Shown here piece by piece: positions 41,583-50,574 of a stretch of DNA of 64,000 nucleotides. The notes beneath the pieces were generated by a model that was not told the origin of the DNA, ran no database searches, and was given only the letters and a program-made list of their open reading frames with translations. Each line of letters starts with the position of its first letter. Within the stretch, counting starts at the first letter, position 1. The stretch is from Paraburkholderia hiiakae (lineage in GTDB: Bacteria; Pseudomonadota; Gammaproteobacteria; Burkholderiales; Burkholderiaceae). The stretch is taken from positions 310,001-374,000 of the forward strand of contig NZ_CAJHCQ010000007.1 in NCBI RefSeq assembly GCF_904848665.1. The letters run 5' to 3'. A program made the translations under genes and the position numbers.

Positions 41583-43664
41583 ATGGCAGTGGACTACACG
41601 ACTCGCGACGGCGTCGCCGTCATCACGCTCAATAATCCGCCCGTCAACGGCCTCGGGCATTCGACCCGCGCAGGGATTGTCGAGGGCCTCGCGCGCGCCG
41701 CGAGCGATCCGGCCGTTGCGGCCATCGTGATCACAGGCGCCGGCAAGGCGTTCTCGGGCGGCGCGGACATCACCGAATTCAATACGCCCAAGGCGATGCA
41801 GGAGCCCACGCTCCACACCGTCATCAAGGAAGTCGAGAAGAGCGCCAAGCCGGTCGTGGCCGCGATCCATAGCGTGGCCATGGGCGGCGGTCTCGAACTG
41901 GCGCTCGGCGCGCACTACCGTATCGCAGCGCCCGGCGCGCAGATCGCGCTGCCGGAAGTGAAGCTCGGCATTCTGCCGGGCGCGGGCGGCACGCAGCGCT
42001 TGCCGCGTGCGATCGGCCTTGAAGCCGCCCTCAACATGATCGTGACGGGCGCACCGGTGATGAGCGAAAAGCTCGCGAATTCGGGGCTGTTCGACGCCCT
42101 GGCGCAAGGCGATCTGCTCGAAGAGGCAGTCGCTTTCGCGCGCAAGGCGGCCGACAAGCAAGGCCCGCATCCGCTCGTGCGCCACCGCAAGATCGAGCAT
42201 CCGAACGCCGAAGGCTTCCTGCAGTTCTCGCGCAACACCGTCGGCGCGATGTCGAAGAACTATCCCGCGCCGGTGAAGTGCGTCGATGCCATCGCGGCAG
42301 GCGTGAAGCAGGGCTTCGACAAGGGGCTCGCGTTCGAGCGCGAATGCTTCCTCGAACTCGTTCAGACGCCGGAAAGCCGCGCGCTGCGCCACGCGTTCTT
42401 CGGCGAACGGGCCGCGAGCAAGATTCCCGATGTGCCGTCGAGCACGCCCACGCGCGACATCCAGAAGGTGGCCGTGATCGGTGCGGGCACGATGGGCGGC
42501 GGCATCACGATGAACTTCCTCAACGCGGGCGTGCCGGTCACGCTGCTCGAAACGAAGCAGGAAGCGCTCGATCGCGGCCTCGCCACGATCCGCAAGAACT
42601 ACGAAGCCCAGGTCAAGAAGGGCAAGCTCACGCAGGAGAAGCTGGAAGCGCGCATGGCGCTCATCAGCCCGACACTTTCCTACGACGACCTCAAGCAAGC
42701 CGATCTCATCATCGAAGCCGTGTTCGAAGAACTTGGCGTGAAAGAGCAGGTGTTCAAGCGCCTCGACGAAGTCGCGAAGCCGGGCGCGATCCTCGCCTCG
42801 AACACCTCGACGCTCGACGTCGACAAGATCGCGGCTTTCACGAAGCGTCCGCAGGATGTGGTGGGTCTGCACTTCTTTAGTCCTGCCAACGTCATGAAGC
42901 TGCTCGAAGTCGTGCGCGGCAAGGAAACGGCCAAGGACGCGCTCGCGACCGTCATGCAGGTCGCGAAGAAAATCCGCAAGACGGCCGTGGTTTCGGGTGT
43001 GTGCGATGGCTTCATCGGCAACCGCATGATCGAGCAGTACGTGCGCCAGGCGCTCTATATGCTCGAAGAAGGCGCGCTGCCCGCGCAGGTGGACCGCGCG
43101 ATCGAGAAGTTCGGCTTCGCAATGGGCCCGTTCCGCATGAGCGATCTGGCCGGCAACGATATCGGTTGGGCCATTCGCAAGCGCCGTTATCAGGAACATC
43201 CGGACATGAAGTACTCGAAGATCGCCGACCGCCTGTGCGAAACCGGCCGCTTCGGGCAGAAGACCGGCGCGGGCTGGTACGACTACAAGGCGGGCGAGCG
43301 TAACGCGCTGCCGTCGAAACTCGTGGACGAAATGATCGTGGCGTACTCGAAGGAAGCCGGTGTCGAGCGCCGCAAGATCAGCGACGAGGAAATCGTCGAG
43401 CGTCTCGTGTTCTCGCTCGTCAACGAAGGCGCGAAGATTCTCGAAGAGGGCATCGCCTCGAAGGCGTCTGACGTCGACATGGTCTATCTCACGGGCTACG
43501 GCTTCCCGCTGTGGCGCGGTGGCCCGATGCTGTACGCCGACACGGTTGGCCTCTACAACGTCGAGCGCGCCATTCGCCGCTATGCGCAGCAGCGCAATGG
43601 CGAGGCGTGGGAAGTCGCGCCCTCGATCGTTGAACTGGCTGCCAAGGGCGGTACGTTCAACTAA
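41583..43664 (+). CDS. Bifunctional enoyl-CoA hydratase / 3-hydroxyacyl-CoA dehydrogenase (FadB/FadJ-like)
   Basis: Multifunctional beta-oxidation enzyme of 693 aa. The N-terminal crotonase domain (about 1-190) has the oxyanion region FSGGADITEF and both catalytic glutamates, in GGGLELALGAHYRIA and LPEVKLGILPGAGGTQRL. The dehydrogenase part starts at about 297 with VAVIGAGTMGGGITMNFL (NAD binding), then SNTSTLDVDKIA and HFFSPANVMKLLEVV with the catalytic His, and a duplicated C-terminal domain. ATG 41583 has GGAGG upstream. It leads a group with a nicotinamidase gene and a thiolase gene at 33- and 53-bp spacing. Confidence 0.95.
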   Translation: MAVDYTTRDGVAVITLNNPPVNGLGHSTRAGIVEGLARAASDPAVAAIVITGAGKAFSGGADITEFNTPKAMQEPTLHTVIKEVEKSAKPVVAAIHSVAMGGGLELALGAHYRIAAPGAQIALPEVKLGILPGAGGTQRLPRAIGLEAALNMIVTGAPVMSEKLANSGLFDALAQGDLLEEAVAFARKAADKQGPHPLVRHRKIEHPNAEGFLQFSRNTVGAMSKNYPAPVKCVDAIAAGVKQGFDKGLAFERECFLELVQTPESRALRHAFFGERAASKIPDVPSSTPTRDIQKVAVIGAGTMGGGITMNFLNAGVPVTLLETKQEALDRGLATIRKNYEAQVKKGKLTQEKLEARMALISPTLSYDDLKQADLIIEAVFEELGVKEQVFKRLDEVAKPGAILASNTSTLDVDKIAAFTKRPQDVVGLHFFSPANVMKLLEVVRGKETAKDALATVMQVAKKIRKTAVVSGVCDGFIGNRMIEQYVRQALYMLEEGALPAQVDRAIEKFGFAMGPFRMSDLAGNDIGWAIRKRRYQEHPDMKYSKIADRLCETGRFGQKTGAGWYDYKAGERNALPSKLVDEMIVAYSKEAGVERRKISDEEIVERLVFSLVNEGAKILEEGIASKASDVDMVYLTGYGFPLWRGGPMLYADTVGLYNVERAIRRYAQQRNGEAWEVAPSIVELAAKGGTFN

Positions 43665-43697
43665 GTTTTCCTGAAAGTGAACAGGCGGACGAACATC

Positions 43698-44333
43698 ATG
43701 AGAAGCGCAGACGACGTGCTCCTGCTGATCGACCTGCAATACGACTTCATGCCGGGCGGCGCGCTTGCCGTCGCGCATGGCGATGAAGTTGTGCGGGTCG
43801 CGAACCGGCTCGCGCAGGGCTTCAGCCACGTGGTGCTCACGCAGGACTGGCACCCGGTGCAGCACGTTTCGTTTGCAGCCAATCACGCGGGACGCGCGCC
43901 GTTCGAGACGACGGCGCTGCCCTACGGTGAGCAGGTGCTGTGGCCCGTGCATTGCGTGCAGGGCACCGAAGGCGCGGCGCTGCATCGCGACCTGAACGTG
44001 CCGCATGCGCGCGCGGTGATCCGCAAGGGCCATCACGCCGACGTGGACAGCTACTCCGCGTTTCTCGAAGCCGACCGCAAGACGCCCACGGGCCTCGCGG
44101 GCTATCTGCGCGACGTAGGCGTAAAGCGCGTGTACTGCTGCGGCCTCGCGACCGACTATTGCGTGGCGTGGTCCGCGCTCGACGCACGCGCCGCGGGCTT
44201 CGAAACCGTGCTGATCGAAGACGCCTCGCGCGCTATCGACCTGAACGGCTCACTTGCCGCCGCGTGGGAGCAGTTGCATGCCGCCGGCGTGAAGCGCGCG
44301 CAGTCGGCCGAGGTGCTGGCATTGTCCGCCTGA
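43698..44333 (+). CDS. pncA: Nicotinamidase (PncA type)
   Basis: Hydrolyses nicotinamide to nicotinate for NAD salvage. 211 aa, isochorismatase-like hydrolase fold. The catalytic triad is Asp12 (LLIDLQYDF), Lys110 (VIRKGHH) and Cys155 (GLATDYCVAWSA). Metal ligands Asp50 and His52 are in TQDWHPVQH, with His85 in WPVHCVQGT. The start at ATG 43698 gives MRSADDVLLLIDLQ; a GTG at 43677 would add seven residues. It sits between two beta-oxidation genes with short gaps, so it is probably cotranscribed with them. Confidence 0.93.
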   Translation: MRSADDVLLLIDLQYDFMPGGALAVAHGDEVVRVANRLAQGFSHVVLTQDWHPVQHVSFAANHAGRAPFETTALPYGEQVLWPVHCVQGTEGAALHRDLNVPHARAVIRKGHHADVDSYSAFLEADRKTPTGLAGYLRDVGVKRVYCCGLATDYCVAWSALDARAAGFETVLIEDASRAIDLNGSLAAAWEQLHAAGVKRAQSAEVLALSA

Positions 44334-44386
44334 ACGTTCAATCAAAGACATCCTCTGGATTCAATATTCGTAGTGGGAGACATCGC

Positions 44387-45565
44387 ATGACTGACGCCGT
44401 AATCGTATCGACCGCCCGCACGGGCCTCGCCAAATCCTGGAAGGGCTCCTTCAACATGACGCACGGCGCAACGCTTGGCGGGCATGTGACGCAAGCCGCC
44501 GTCGAGCGCGCGAAGATCGATCCCGCCCGCGTGGAAGACGTGATCATGGGCTGCGCGAACCCCGAAGGCGCGACCGGCGCGAATATCGCGCGCCAGATCG
44601 CACTGCGCGCGGGCCTGCCCGTGAGCGTGCCGGGCATGACGGTGAACCGGTTCTGTTCGTCTGGACTCCAGACGATCGCGCTCGCCGCGCAACGCGTGAT
44701 TGCGGGCGAAGGCGACGTGTTCGTCGCGGGCGGCGTGGAATCGATCTCGTGCGTGCAGAACGAGATGAACCGCCACATGATGGCCGAAGGCTGGCTCAGC
44801 CAGCACAAGCCCGAAATCTACTGGAGCATGCTGCAAACGGCCGAGAACGTCGCGAAGCGCTATGAAATCTCGAAGGAGCGCCAGGACGAGTACGGCGTGC
44901 AGTCGCAGTTGCGTGCCGCGGCGGCACAGGCGGCGGGCCTCTTCAACGACGAAATCGTACCGATGACGGTGCTCGCCGGTGTCGCCGACAAGGCGACGGG
45001 CCAACTCGTCACGAAGGAAGTGACGATCGCCGCCGACGAAGGCATCCGCGGCGACACCACGCTCGAAGGCGTATCGAAGATCCGCACGGCGATGCCGGGC
45101 GGCGTCGTCACCGCCGGCAACGCGAGCCAGTTCTCCGACGGCGCGAGCGCCTGCGTCGTGATGAACGCGAAGGTCGCGGAGCGCGAAGGCCTGCAGCCGC
45201 TCGGCATCTTCCGCGGCTTCGCCGTGGCGGGCTGCGAGCCAGACGAGATGGGCATCGGTCCCGTGTTCGCGGTGCCGAAGCTCCTCAAGCAGGCGGGCCT
45301 GAAGGTCGAGGACATCGGCCTGTGGGAGCTGAACGAAGCGTTCGCGGTGCAGGTGCTGTACTGCCGCGACAAGCTCGGCATTCCCGCCGACCGCCTGAAC
45401 GTGAACGGCGGCGCGATTGCCGTCGGCCACCCGTATGGCGTGTCGGGCGCTCGCCTGACGGGCCACGCGCTCATCGAAGGCAAGCGCCGCGGCGCGAAGT
45501 TCGTCGTGGTGACGATGTGCATTGGCGGCGGACAGGGTGCTGCTGGCCTCTTCGAAGTCGTTTGA
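44387..45565 (+). CDS. Acetyl-CoA acyltransferase (3-ketoacyl-CoA thiolase)
   Basis: Thiolytic step of beta-oxidation. 392 aa. Nucleophile Cys90 lies in VNRFCSSGLQT, His348 in VGHPYGVSGARLTG and acid/base Cys378 in MCIGGGQGAAG. NEAF is in the WELNEAFAVQ segment. The domain lengths and the C-terminal TMCIGGGQGAAGLFEVV match degradative thiolases such as FadA more than acetoacetyl-CoA synthesising ones, and its place behind the hydratase/dehydrogenase gene supports this. ATG 44387 follows GGGAGA by eight bases. Confidence 0.95.
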   Translation: MTDAVIVSTARTGLAKSWKGSFNMTHGATLGGHVTQAAVERAKIDPARVEDVIMGCANPEGATGANIARQIALRAGLPVSVPGMTVNRFCSSGLQTIALAAQRVIAGEGDVFVAGGVESISCVQNEMNRHMMAEGWLSQHKPEIYWSMLQTAENVAKRYEISKERQDEYGVQSQLRAAAAQAAGLFNDEIVPMTVLAGVADKATGQLVTKEVTIAADEGIRGDTTLEGVSKIRTAMPGGVVTAGNASQFSDGASACVVMNAKVAEREGLQPLGIFRGFAVAGCEPDEMGIGPVFAVPKLLKQAGLKVEDIGLWELNEAFAVQVLYCRDKLGIPADRLNVNGGAIAVGHPYGVSGARLTGHALIEGKRRGAKFVVVTMCIGGGQGAAGLFEVV

Positions 45566-45605
45566 CGCAAGGCGCGGCGGATTCGCGAGAGTCTGCAGCC
45601 GTCTC

Positions 45606-45626
45606 GGCCAGACCACCTGTCTGGCC
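45606..45626 (+). terminator. Stem-loop after the thiolase gene
   Basis: GGCCAGAC and GTCTGGCC with loop CACCT. A wider pair, CGCGAGAG near 45585 and CTCTCGCG near 45628, could enclose it. There is no T-tract; factor-dependent termination or mRNA protection is possible. Confidence 0.4.
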
Positions 45627-45719
45627 GCTCTCGCGCTCGAGCCGCTGCGGGTATCATGACGGCTGTCGGCGCGCGCACGGTGCGGCGCCTGTTCCCATGC
45701 AGACAGAAGAGGTGAGTTC

Positions 45720-46022
45720 GTGATTCGTCATATCGTGATGTGGAAGCTCAAAGAGTCGGCCGAAGGCGCGACGCGTGCCGAGAATGTCGTGAAGTTCAAG
45801 GCATTGCTCGAAGGCTGCCGCAACCTCGTGCCGGGCACGCTGCACCTCGAAGTCGGTGTGGCCGGACCGGGTCTCGCTTCCACGTTCGACCTCGTGCTCG
45901 TTTCCGACTTCGCCGATCAGGCCGCGCTCGACGGCTATCAGGACCACCCCGAGCATCTCGTCGTGAAGCAGTTCGCGAAGCTCGTGGTCGAGTCGCGCCA
46001 GTGTGTGGATTACGTGGTCTGA
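45720..46022 (+). CDS. Dabb-type stress-responsive alpha/beta-barrel protein
   Basis: 100 aa starting at a GTG (45720) with AGAGGTGA upstream. The sequence begins IRHIVMWKLKESAEG and ends with VVESRQCVDYVV, matching the Dabb ferredoxin-like dimeric barrel domain (PF07876), where the N-terminal HIVMWK strand and a late HP motif (QDHPEHLVV) are characteristic. Bacterial members are small, mostly uncharacterised proteins; some relatives are polyketide cyclases. It precedes a thioesterase gene by 8 bp, so the two are translated from one mRNA. Confidence 0.88.
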   Translation: MIRHIVMWKLKESAEGATRAENVVKFKALLEGCRNLVPGTLHLEVGVAGPGLASTFDLVLVSDFADQAALDGYQDHPEHLVVKQFAKLVVESRQCVDYVV

Positions 46023-46030
46023 AGCGCATC

Positions 46031-46558
46031 ATGATCGGTACCGCAGATCAATCCCAGGGCGGCGGCACGCCAGCAGGCGACGCGCAGCAAAACCCGCAAA
46101 CGTCGCTCACGATCATCGAGAGCCCCTTCGTCGAGCATCTCGGTGCGCAGCTCGTGAGCGCGCGCGACGGTGCGAGCGAAGTCGTGCTGCCGCTCGCCGA
46201 GCGGCATCTGAATACGTGGGACGTCGCGCACGGCGGCGTGACGATGACGCTCGCCGACGTTGCACTTGCGATGGCGGCACGCAGCGTCGCCGCCGACGGC
46301 GTGGGCGTCGTCACCGTCGAAATGAAAGTGAACTTCATGCAGCCGGGGCGCGGCGAATTGCGCGCCACCGGCCGCGTGCTGCACCGTTCCACCACCATGG
46401 CCTATTGCGAAGGCGAGATTCGCGACAGCGAAGGCCATTTCGTCGCCAAGGCGCTCGGCACCTTCAAGTACATGCGCCGGCTTGCGGTGGGCCGCGACGT
46501 GACGCGTCAGCGTTTGCGCAGCGACCCCAGCGCGCGGCCGGGCCCGAGCGACGGCTAA
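46031..46558 (+). CDS. PaaI-family hotdog thioesterase
   Basis: 175 aa. The hotdog core is recognisable by HLNTWDVAHGGVTMTLADVALAMAARSV (about 58-85), in which the Asp and the HGG segment are the usual active-site features, and VTVEMKVNFMQPGRGELRATGRVLHRSTTMAYCEGEIRD. It should hydrolyse acyl- or aryl-CoA thioesters. The first 25 residues are polar and low in complexity. The C-terminal tail after FKYMRRL is basic. It follows the Dabb gene by 8 bp and closes the fatty-acid cluster, suggesting a CoA-recovery role. Confidence 0.88.
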   Translation: MIGTADQSQGGGTPAGDAQQNPQTSLTIIESPFVEHLGAQLVSARDGASEVVLPLAERHLNTWDVAHGGVTMTLADVALAMAARSVAADGVGVVTVEMKVNFMQPGRGELRATGRVLHRSTTMAYCEGEIRDSEGHFVAKALGTFKYMRRLAVGRDVTRQRLRSDPSARPGPSDG

Positions 46559-46660
46559 CACGCGCAATCGGGCGTGGGCGAGGGCTTTGCTCGTGCGCAC
46601 CCGATTACTGTTCTCTTGCGCGGCAGGCGTGCAACGCCTCGCCGCGCCCAACGAAGCAAC

Positions 46661-47668
46661 ATGGACGCCATGACCCAGACCAATCGCCAGATCCTGCTCG
46701 CTTCGCGCCCGGAAGGCGCCGCGAGCGTCGATAACTTCCGCCTCGTCAAAACGCCGCTCGCACCGCTCGAAGAGGGCGAGGTGCGCGTGCGCAACCACTA
46801 CCTCTCGCTCGACCCATACATGCGCGGGCGTATGAGCGACAGCAAGTCGTACGCGGCGCCGCAGCCGCTCGACTCGGTGATGATCGGCGGCACGGTGGGC
46901 GAGGTGGTCGAATCGCGCAACGCGAAGTTCAAGGTCGGCGACAAGGTCGTGGGCATGTCCGGGTGGCAGGAGTTCGGCACGTCGAACGGCAGTGACCTGC
47001 GTGTCGTCGATACGACCCACGTGCCGCTTTCAGCGTACCTCGGGCCCGTGGGCATGCCGGGCGTCACTGCGTGGTACGGCCTGAATCGCATCATCGCGCC
47101 GAAGGCCGGGCAAACCGTTGTCGTGAGCGCGGCGAGCGGCGCGGTGGGCAGCGTGGTCGGCCAACTCGCGAAGCGCGCGGGCTGCCGGGCGGTGGGTATT
47201 GCGGGCGGCGCGGAAAAATGCCGCTATGTCGTCGAAACGCTCGGTTTCGACGCCTGCGTCGATTACAAGGCTGGCAACCTCTATCAAGACCTCAAGGCCG
47301 CGACGCCGGACGGCGTGGACGGCTACTTCGAGAACGTCGGCGGCGCGGTGCTCGACGCTACGCTCTCGCGCATGAACGCGTTCGGACGCATCGCGCTGTG
47401 CGGAATGATCGCGGGCTACGACGGTGAGCCGATGCCGCTCAAGTATCCGCAACTGCTGCTTACGCAGCGCCTGCTCGTGCAGGGCTTCATCGTGAGCGAG
47501 CACATGGAAGTGTGGCCGCAGGCGCTGACGGAGCTGGGTACGCTGGTCGCGAAGCAGCAGCTCGCATATCGCGAGAGCGTGGCCGAAGGGCTCGAGAATG
47601 CGCCTGGCGCGTTCCTCGGTATGCTCAAAGGCCAGAACTTCGGCAAGCAACTCGTCAAGCTGATCTAA
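46661..47668 (+). CDS. NADP-dependent oxidoreductase, CurA/leukotriene B4 12-hydroxydehydrogenase-like MDR
   Basis: 335 aa zinc-free medium-chain reductase that reduces enones, similar to E. coli curcumin reductase CurA. Landmarks are NHYLSLDPYMRGRMSD near 45-60, GMPGVTAWYGL near 130, and the cofactor-binding AASGAVGSVVGQLAKRAGCRAVGIAGG near 158-184. YFENVGGAVLDA is the usual substrate-pocket segment. ATG 46661 (MDAMTQTNRQ) or ATG 46670 may be used. A strong terminator follows. The physiological substrate is unknown. Confidence 0.92.
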   Translation: MDAMTQTNRQILLASRPEGAASVDNFRLVKTPLAPLEEGEVRVRNHYLSLDPYMRGRMSDSKSYAAPQPLDSVMIGGTVGEVVESRNAKFKVGDKVVGMSGWQEFGTSNGSDLRVVDTTHVPLSAYLGPVGMPGVTAWYGLNRIIAPKAGQTVVVSAASGAVGSVVGQLAKRAGCRAVGIAGGAEKCRYVVETLGFDACVDYKAGNLYQDLKAATPDGVDGYFENVGGAVLDATLSRMNAFGRIALCGMIAGYDGEPMPLKYPQLLLTQRLLVQGFIVSEHMEVWPQALTELGTLVAKQQLAYRESVAEGLENAPGAFLGMLKGQNFGKQLVKLI

Positions 47669-47682
47669 CTGTTTCACTGTTC

Positions 47683-47714
47683 AGCGAAGCGCCCGGAAAG
47701 GGCGCTTCGCTTTT
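47683..47714 (+). terminator. Terminator after the CurA-like gene
   Basis: AGCGAAGCGCCC and GGGCGCTTCGCT, a perfect 12-bp stem with loop GGAAA, then TTTT. Confidence 0.9.
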
Positions 47715-47756
47715 CCGTCCGCTGTATTCACCGCAACCTTCACCGCAGGATTCGCA

Positions 47757-48638
47757 ATGTCCGAACCGTTTGAGTTCGACGGCCGCGTGGCCGTCATCAC
47801 GGGCGCGGCAAGCGGCTTTGGCCGCGCGTTCGCGCAGCAGGCCGCAGCGCTCGGCATGAAGCTCGTGCTCGCCGATGTCGATCAGGCGCTGCTCGACGAC
47901 ACCGTCAATACACTGCGTGAAGGCGGCGCACAGGCGATCGGCGTGCGTACCGACGTGCGCGACGCCGCGCAGGTCGACGCACTCGCGAAGGCTGCCCTCG
48001 ATGCCTACGGCAAAGTGCATCTGCTTTTCAACAACGCGGGTGTCGGCACTGGCGGCTTCGTGTGGGAAAGCAGCGCGAAGGATTGGGACTGGGTATTCAG
48101 CGTGAATGTGATGGGCGTGGCCAACGGCGTGCGCAGCTTCACGCCGGTCATGCTCGCGCAGGGCGAACGCGCGCATATCGTCAATACGGCTTCGGTGGCG
48201 GGGCTGCTTTCGCCGCCCGCCATGGGCGTGTATAACGCGTCGAAGCATGCCGTGGTCTCGCTCACTGAAACGCTCTATCACGACCTGAAGAACGTGACCG
48301 ACAGCGTGAGTTGCTCGCTCTTGTGCCCGGCCTTCGTCTCGACCGGCATTGCGAACGCCGAGCGCAGCCGCCCCGAAGATCTGCGCAACGAAGCGCCGCT
48401 CACGCGCTCGCAGCAGGCCGCCGATCTGCAGTTGCAGCGCGCGGTGCGTTCCGGCAAGCTCACACCCGACGACGTCGCGAAGGCGACGTTCGACGCCGTG
48501 CGGGAAGGGCGCTTCTATATCCTCACGCATCCGCAGATTCTCGCTTCGGTGAAGCTGCGTCATGAGGATATCGAAACATTGCGCAACCCGACCGACCCGC
48601 TCTCGCTCAAACCTGAAGTCAAGAAAGCGCCGCAATAA
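47757..48638 (+). CDS. Short-chain dehydrogenase/reductase
   Basis: 293 aa classical SDR. The cofactor motif is TGAASGFGRAFA (15-26), NNAG follows in LLFNNAGVGTGG, the catalytic Ser is in NTASVAGLLS and the Tyr/Lys pair in MGVYNASKHAVVS. Asp in LADVDQ after strand two points to NAD rather than NADP. The C-terminal 50 residues are longer than the minimal SDR. It is followed after 23 bp by an alpha/beta hydrolase gene, so the pair may act on the same, unidentified, compound. Confidence 0.92.
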   Translation: MSEPFEFDGRVAVITGAASGFGRAFAQQAAALGMKLVLADVDQALLDDTVNTLREGGAQAIGVRTDVRDAAQVDALAKAALDAYGKVHLLFNNAGVGTGGFVWESSAKDWDWVFSVNVMGVANGVRSFTPVMLAQGERAHIVNTASVAGLLSPPAMGVYNASKHAVVSLTETLYHDLKNVTDSVSCSLLCPAFVSTGIANAERSRPEDLRNEAPLTRSQQAADLQLQRAVRSGKLTPDDVAKATFDAVREGRFYILTHPQILASVKLRHEDIETLRNPTDPLSLKPEVKKAPQ

Positions 48639-48661
48639 AAACGGCGCACGGGGTCCGTGCC

Positions 48662-49624
48662 ATGCCTCTCACCGCGAAGATCGCACTCGTGCTCGACATG
48701 GTGGCCCGCACGGGCCGCGCGCCTTATCACGAGCAGACGGCGCAGGAGGCGCGCGCCGAGTATGAAAAGAGCGCGACGGTGCTCGAAATCCCGTCAGCGC
48801 CGATGCATAGCGTGGAAGACTTGCAGGTGCCAATGCGTGACGGTGCGACGATCCGCGCGCGTCTTTATCTCCCGGTGGAGCCGCATTGGGGGGAACCGCT
48901 GCCCGTGCTCGTCTACTATCACGGCGGCGGCTTCACGATCGGCAGCGTGAACACGCACGATGCGCTCTGCCGCATGTTCGCGCGCGACGCGCGCTGCGCC
49001 GTGTTTTCGGTGGACTACCGGCTCGCGCCCGAACATCGTTTCCCGTGCGCGGTGCACGACGCCTTCGACGCCTACACGTGGCTCCACGCGCACACAGCCG
49101 AATACGCGCTGGATACCTCGCGCTTCGCCGTGGGCGGAGACAGTGCGGGCGGCACGCTCGCCACGGTCTGCGCGGTGCTGGCGCGCGACGCGGGTATCGC
49201 GCCCGTGCTGCAATTGCTGTTCTATCCGGCGGTGAGCGCGCATCAGCAGACCGAATCGCACAAGCGTCTCGCAGATGGCCATTTGCTGACCGCGCCGACG
49301 ATCCAGTGGTTCTTCGATCACTACGTGCGCGACGACTCGGATCGCGACGACTGGCGCTTCGCGCCGCTCGACGGCACACGCGGCGAGCCGGACTTTCGCG
49401 GCGTCGCGCCGGCGTGGATCGGTGTCGCTGAATTCGATCCGCTCGTGGACGAAGGCGAGGCTTATGCCCAAAAGCTGCGCGATGCGGGCAACGAGGTCAC
49501 GCTCGTGCGGTTCGACGGCGTGATTCACGAGTTCATCAAGATGGGCGCGTTCATCGACGAGGCGCGGCGCGCGCAGCAGCAGGCCGCCCACGCGCTGCGC
49601 GTGGCGCTCAGAACCGGCGACTGA
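48662..49624 (+). CDS. Alpha/beta hydrolase, hormone-sensitive lipase family
   Basis: 320 aa carboxylesterase/lipase. The oxyanion-hole motif is YYHGGGFTIGS near 92, nucleophile Ser lies in GGDSAGGTLA near 158-167, the Asp in GVAEFDPLVDEGEAYA near 254-269, and His in DGVIHEFIKMGAF near 285. All features of bacterial HSL (family IV) esterases are present. No signal peptide, so cytoplasmic. It shares an operon-like arrangement with the SDR gene upstream and ends 4 bp from the convergent NRDE gene. Confidence 0.92.
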   Translation: MPLTAKIALVLDMVARTGRAPYHEQTAQEARAEYEKSATVLEIPSAPMHSVEDLQVPMRDGATIRARLYLPVEPHWGEPLPVLVYYHGGGFTIGSVNTHDALCRMFARDARCAVFSVDYRLAPEHRFPCAVHDAFDAYTWLHAHTAEYALDTSRFAVGGDSAGGTLATVCAVLARDAGIAPVLQLLFYPAVSAHQQTESHKRLADGHLLTAPTIQWFFDHYVRDDSDRDDWRFAPLDGTRGEPDFRGVAPAWIGVAEFDPLVDEGEAYAQKLRDAGNEVTLVRFDGVIHEFIKMGAFIDEARRAQQQAAHALRVALRTGD

Positions 49625-49628
49625 AGCG

Positions 49629-50483
49629 CTAGCCTCTTTCGATCGTGTAGGTCTCGTGGCGCTCGTACGCGCCCGGGCGGACGACGCGATGCGAGCCGTC
49701 GTCGTCGCTGCGTTCCAGCGCTTCCACATCCAGAAGGGCGCCGCGCAGCGTGACACGCAGCGCCGTGGTGCCGCGCGTGCCGTAGTCGGGCGTTTCGATG
49801 AATGCCGCGGAAAGCGCGCGTTCGCGTTCCAGTGGAATACCCGTTGCGGGCAAGTCGCGGTCGGGCGCGACTTGCGGGTCGCGCATCATCTCTACGAGTC
49901 GCGCGAGCGGCACTTGCGCGTCGCCGCCTGCGAGTTGCGCGAGTTCGGCGCGCTTGCGCACGAGCTTGGGCCACGGCGTATCGAGCACGGCATTCGAAAT
50001 GCCGTGCGTGCCTTCGGGCAGCAAGGCGGGCGCACGGTCCGCGCGATTGCAGTACCACGCAAGCTCCCGCCTCGCCCAGTCGCCGACGATCAGATTGAAG
50101 CCGTTGTACAGGTCGCCCGAGCGCGCGATCTCGTCGAGATAGCCGAGCGGCGTATCGGGCAGGCCTTGCGCGCCGGTGAGCCAGCGCGAGACGAGCGTGC
50201 CGCGCGTGGGCGCGTCGGGGCGCATGTCTTTCGGCGCACGATAGTTCGTGAGCGCGGCGAAGCGGCCGCTGCGCGTCATGCCAAGCCAGGTGCCGCCGCC
50301 CACGAGATCGCGGCCCGCCAGCACGCCCGTTGCCGAACTGCCCGGCGACGTGACGTCGTCCGCGGCGCTCCACCAGTGCAGGGGATCGGCGGTGCGGCGC
50401 AGGAACTCGTCGCGGTTGGCCGCGAGCGTGAAAAGCGCGCCGGCGCTCGCGCGCGGCCGCCAGTCGAACACGATCAGGCACAT
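49629..50483 (-). CDS. NRDE/TANGO2 family protein
   Basis: 284 aa. It starts MCLIVFDWRP and contains TLAANRDEFLRRTADPLHWW, the NRDE motif for which the family is named, then GGGTWLGMTRSGRFAALTNYR and GFNLIVGD. The family is related to Ntn hydrolases; Cys2 at the N-terminus would be exposed after Met removal. The human homologue TANGO2 is linked to metabolic disease, and heme-trafficking roles have been proposed for homologues, including a bacterial one; function here is open. ATG 50483 makes Cys the second residue as in relatives, which decides the start. Confidence 0.9.
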   Translation of the reverse strand: MCLIVFDWRPRASAGALFTLAANRDEFLRRTADPLHWWSAADDVTSPGSSATGVLAGRDLVGGGTWLGMTRSGRFAALTNYRAPKDMRPDAPTRGTLVSRWLTGAQGLPDTPLGYLDEIARSGDLYNGFNLIVGDWARRELAWYCNRADRAPALLPEGTHGISNAVLDTPWPKLVRKRAELAQLAGGDAQVPLARLVEMMRDPQVAPDRDLPATGIPLERERALSAAFIETPDYGTRGTTALRVTLRGALLDVEALERSDDDGSHRVVRPGAYERHETYTIERG

Positions 50484-50574
50484 GGAGTTGGCCCTTGCAG
50501 GGTCGGGAGTGGGGCCGTGCCCAGGCAATGTGAGACGCAGCGCGCCTCACTTGCGATGGACGCAGTGTGCAGCG

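Noticed and set aside
41499..44036. An 845-codon minus-strand frame opposite the FadB/J-like gene
   Set aside because: Antisense shadow; the plus strand encodes an enzyme with every catalytic residue.
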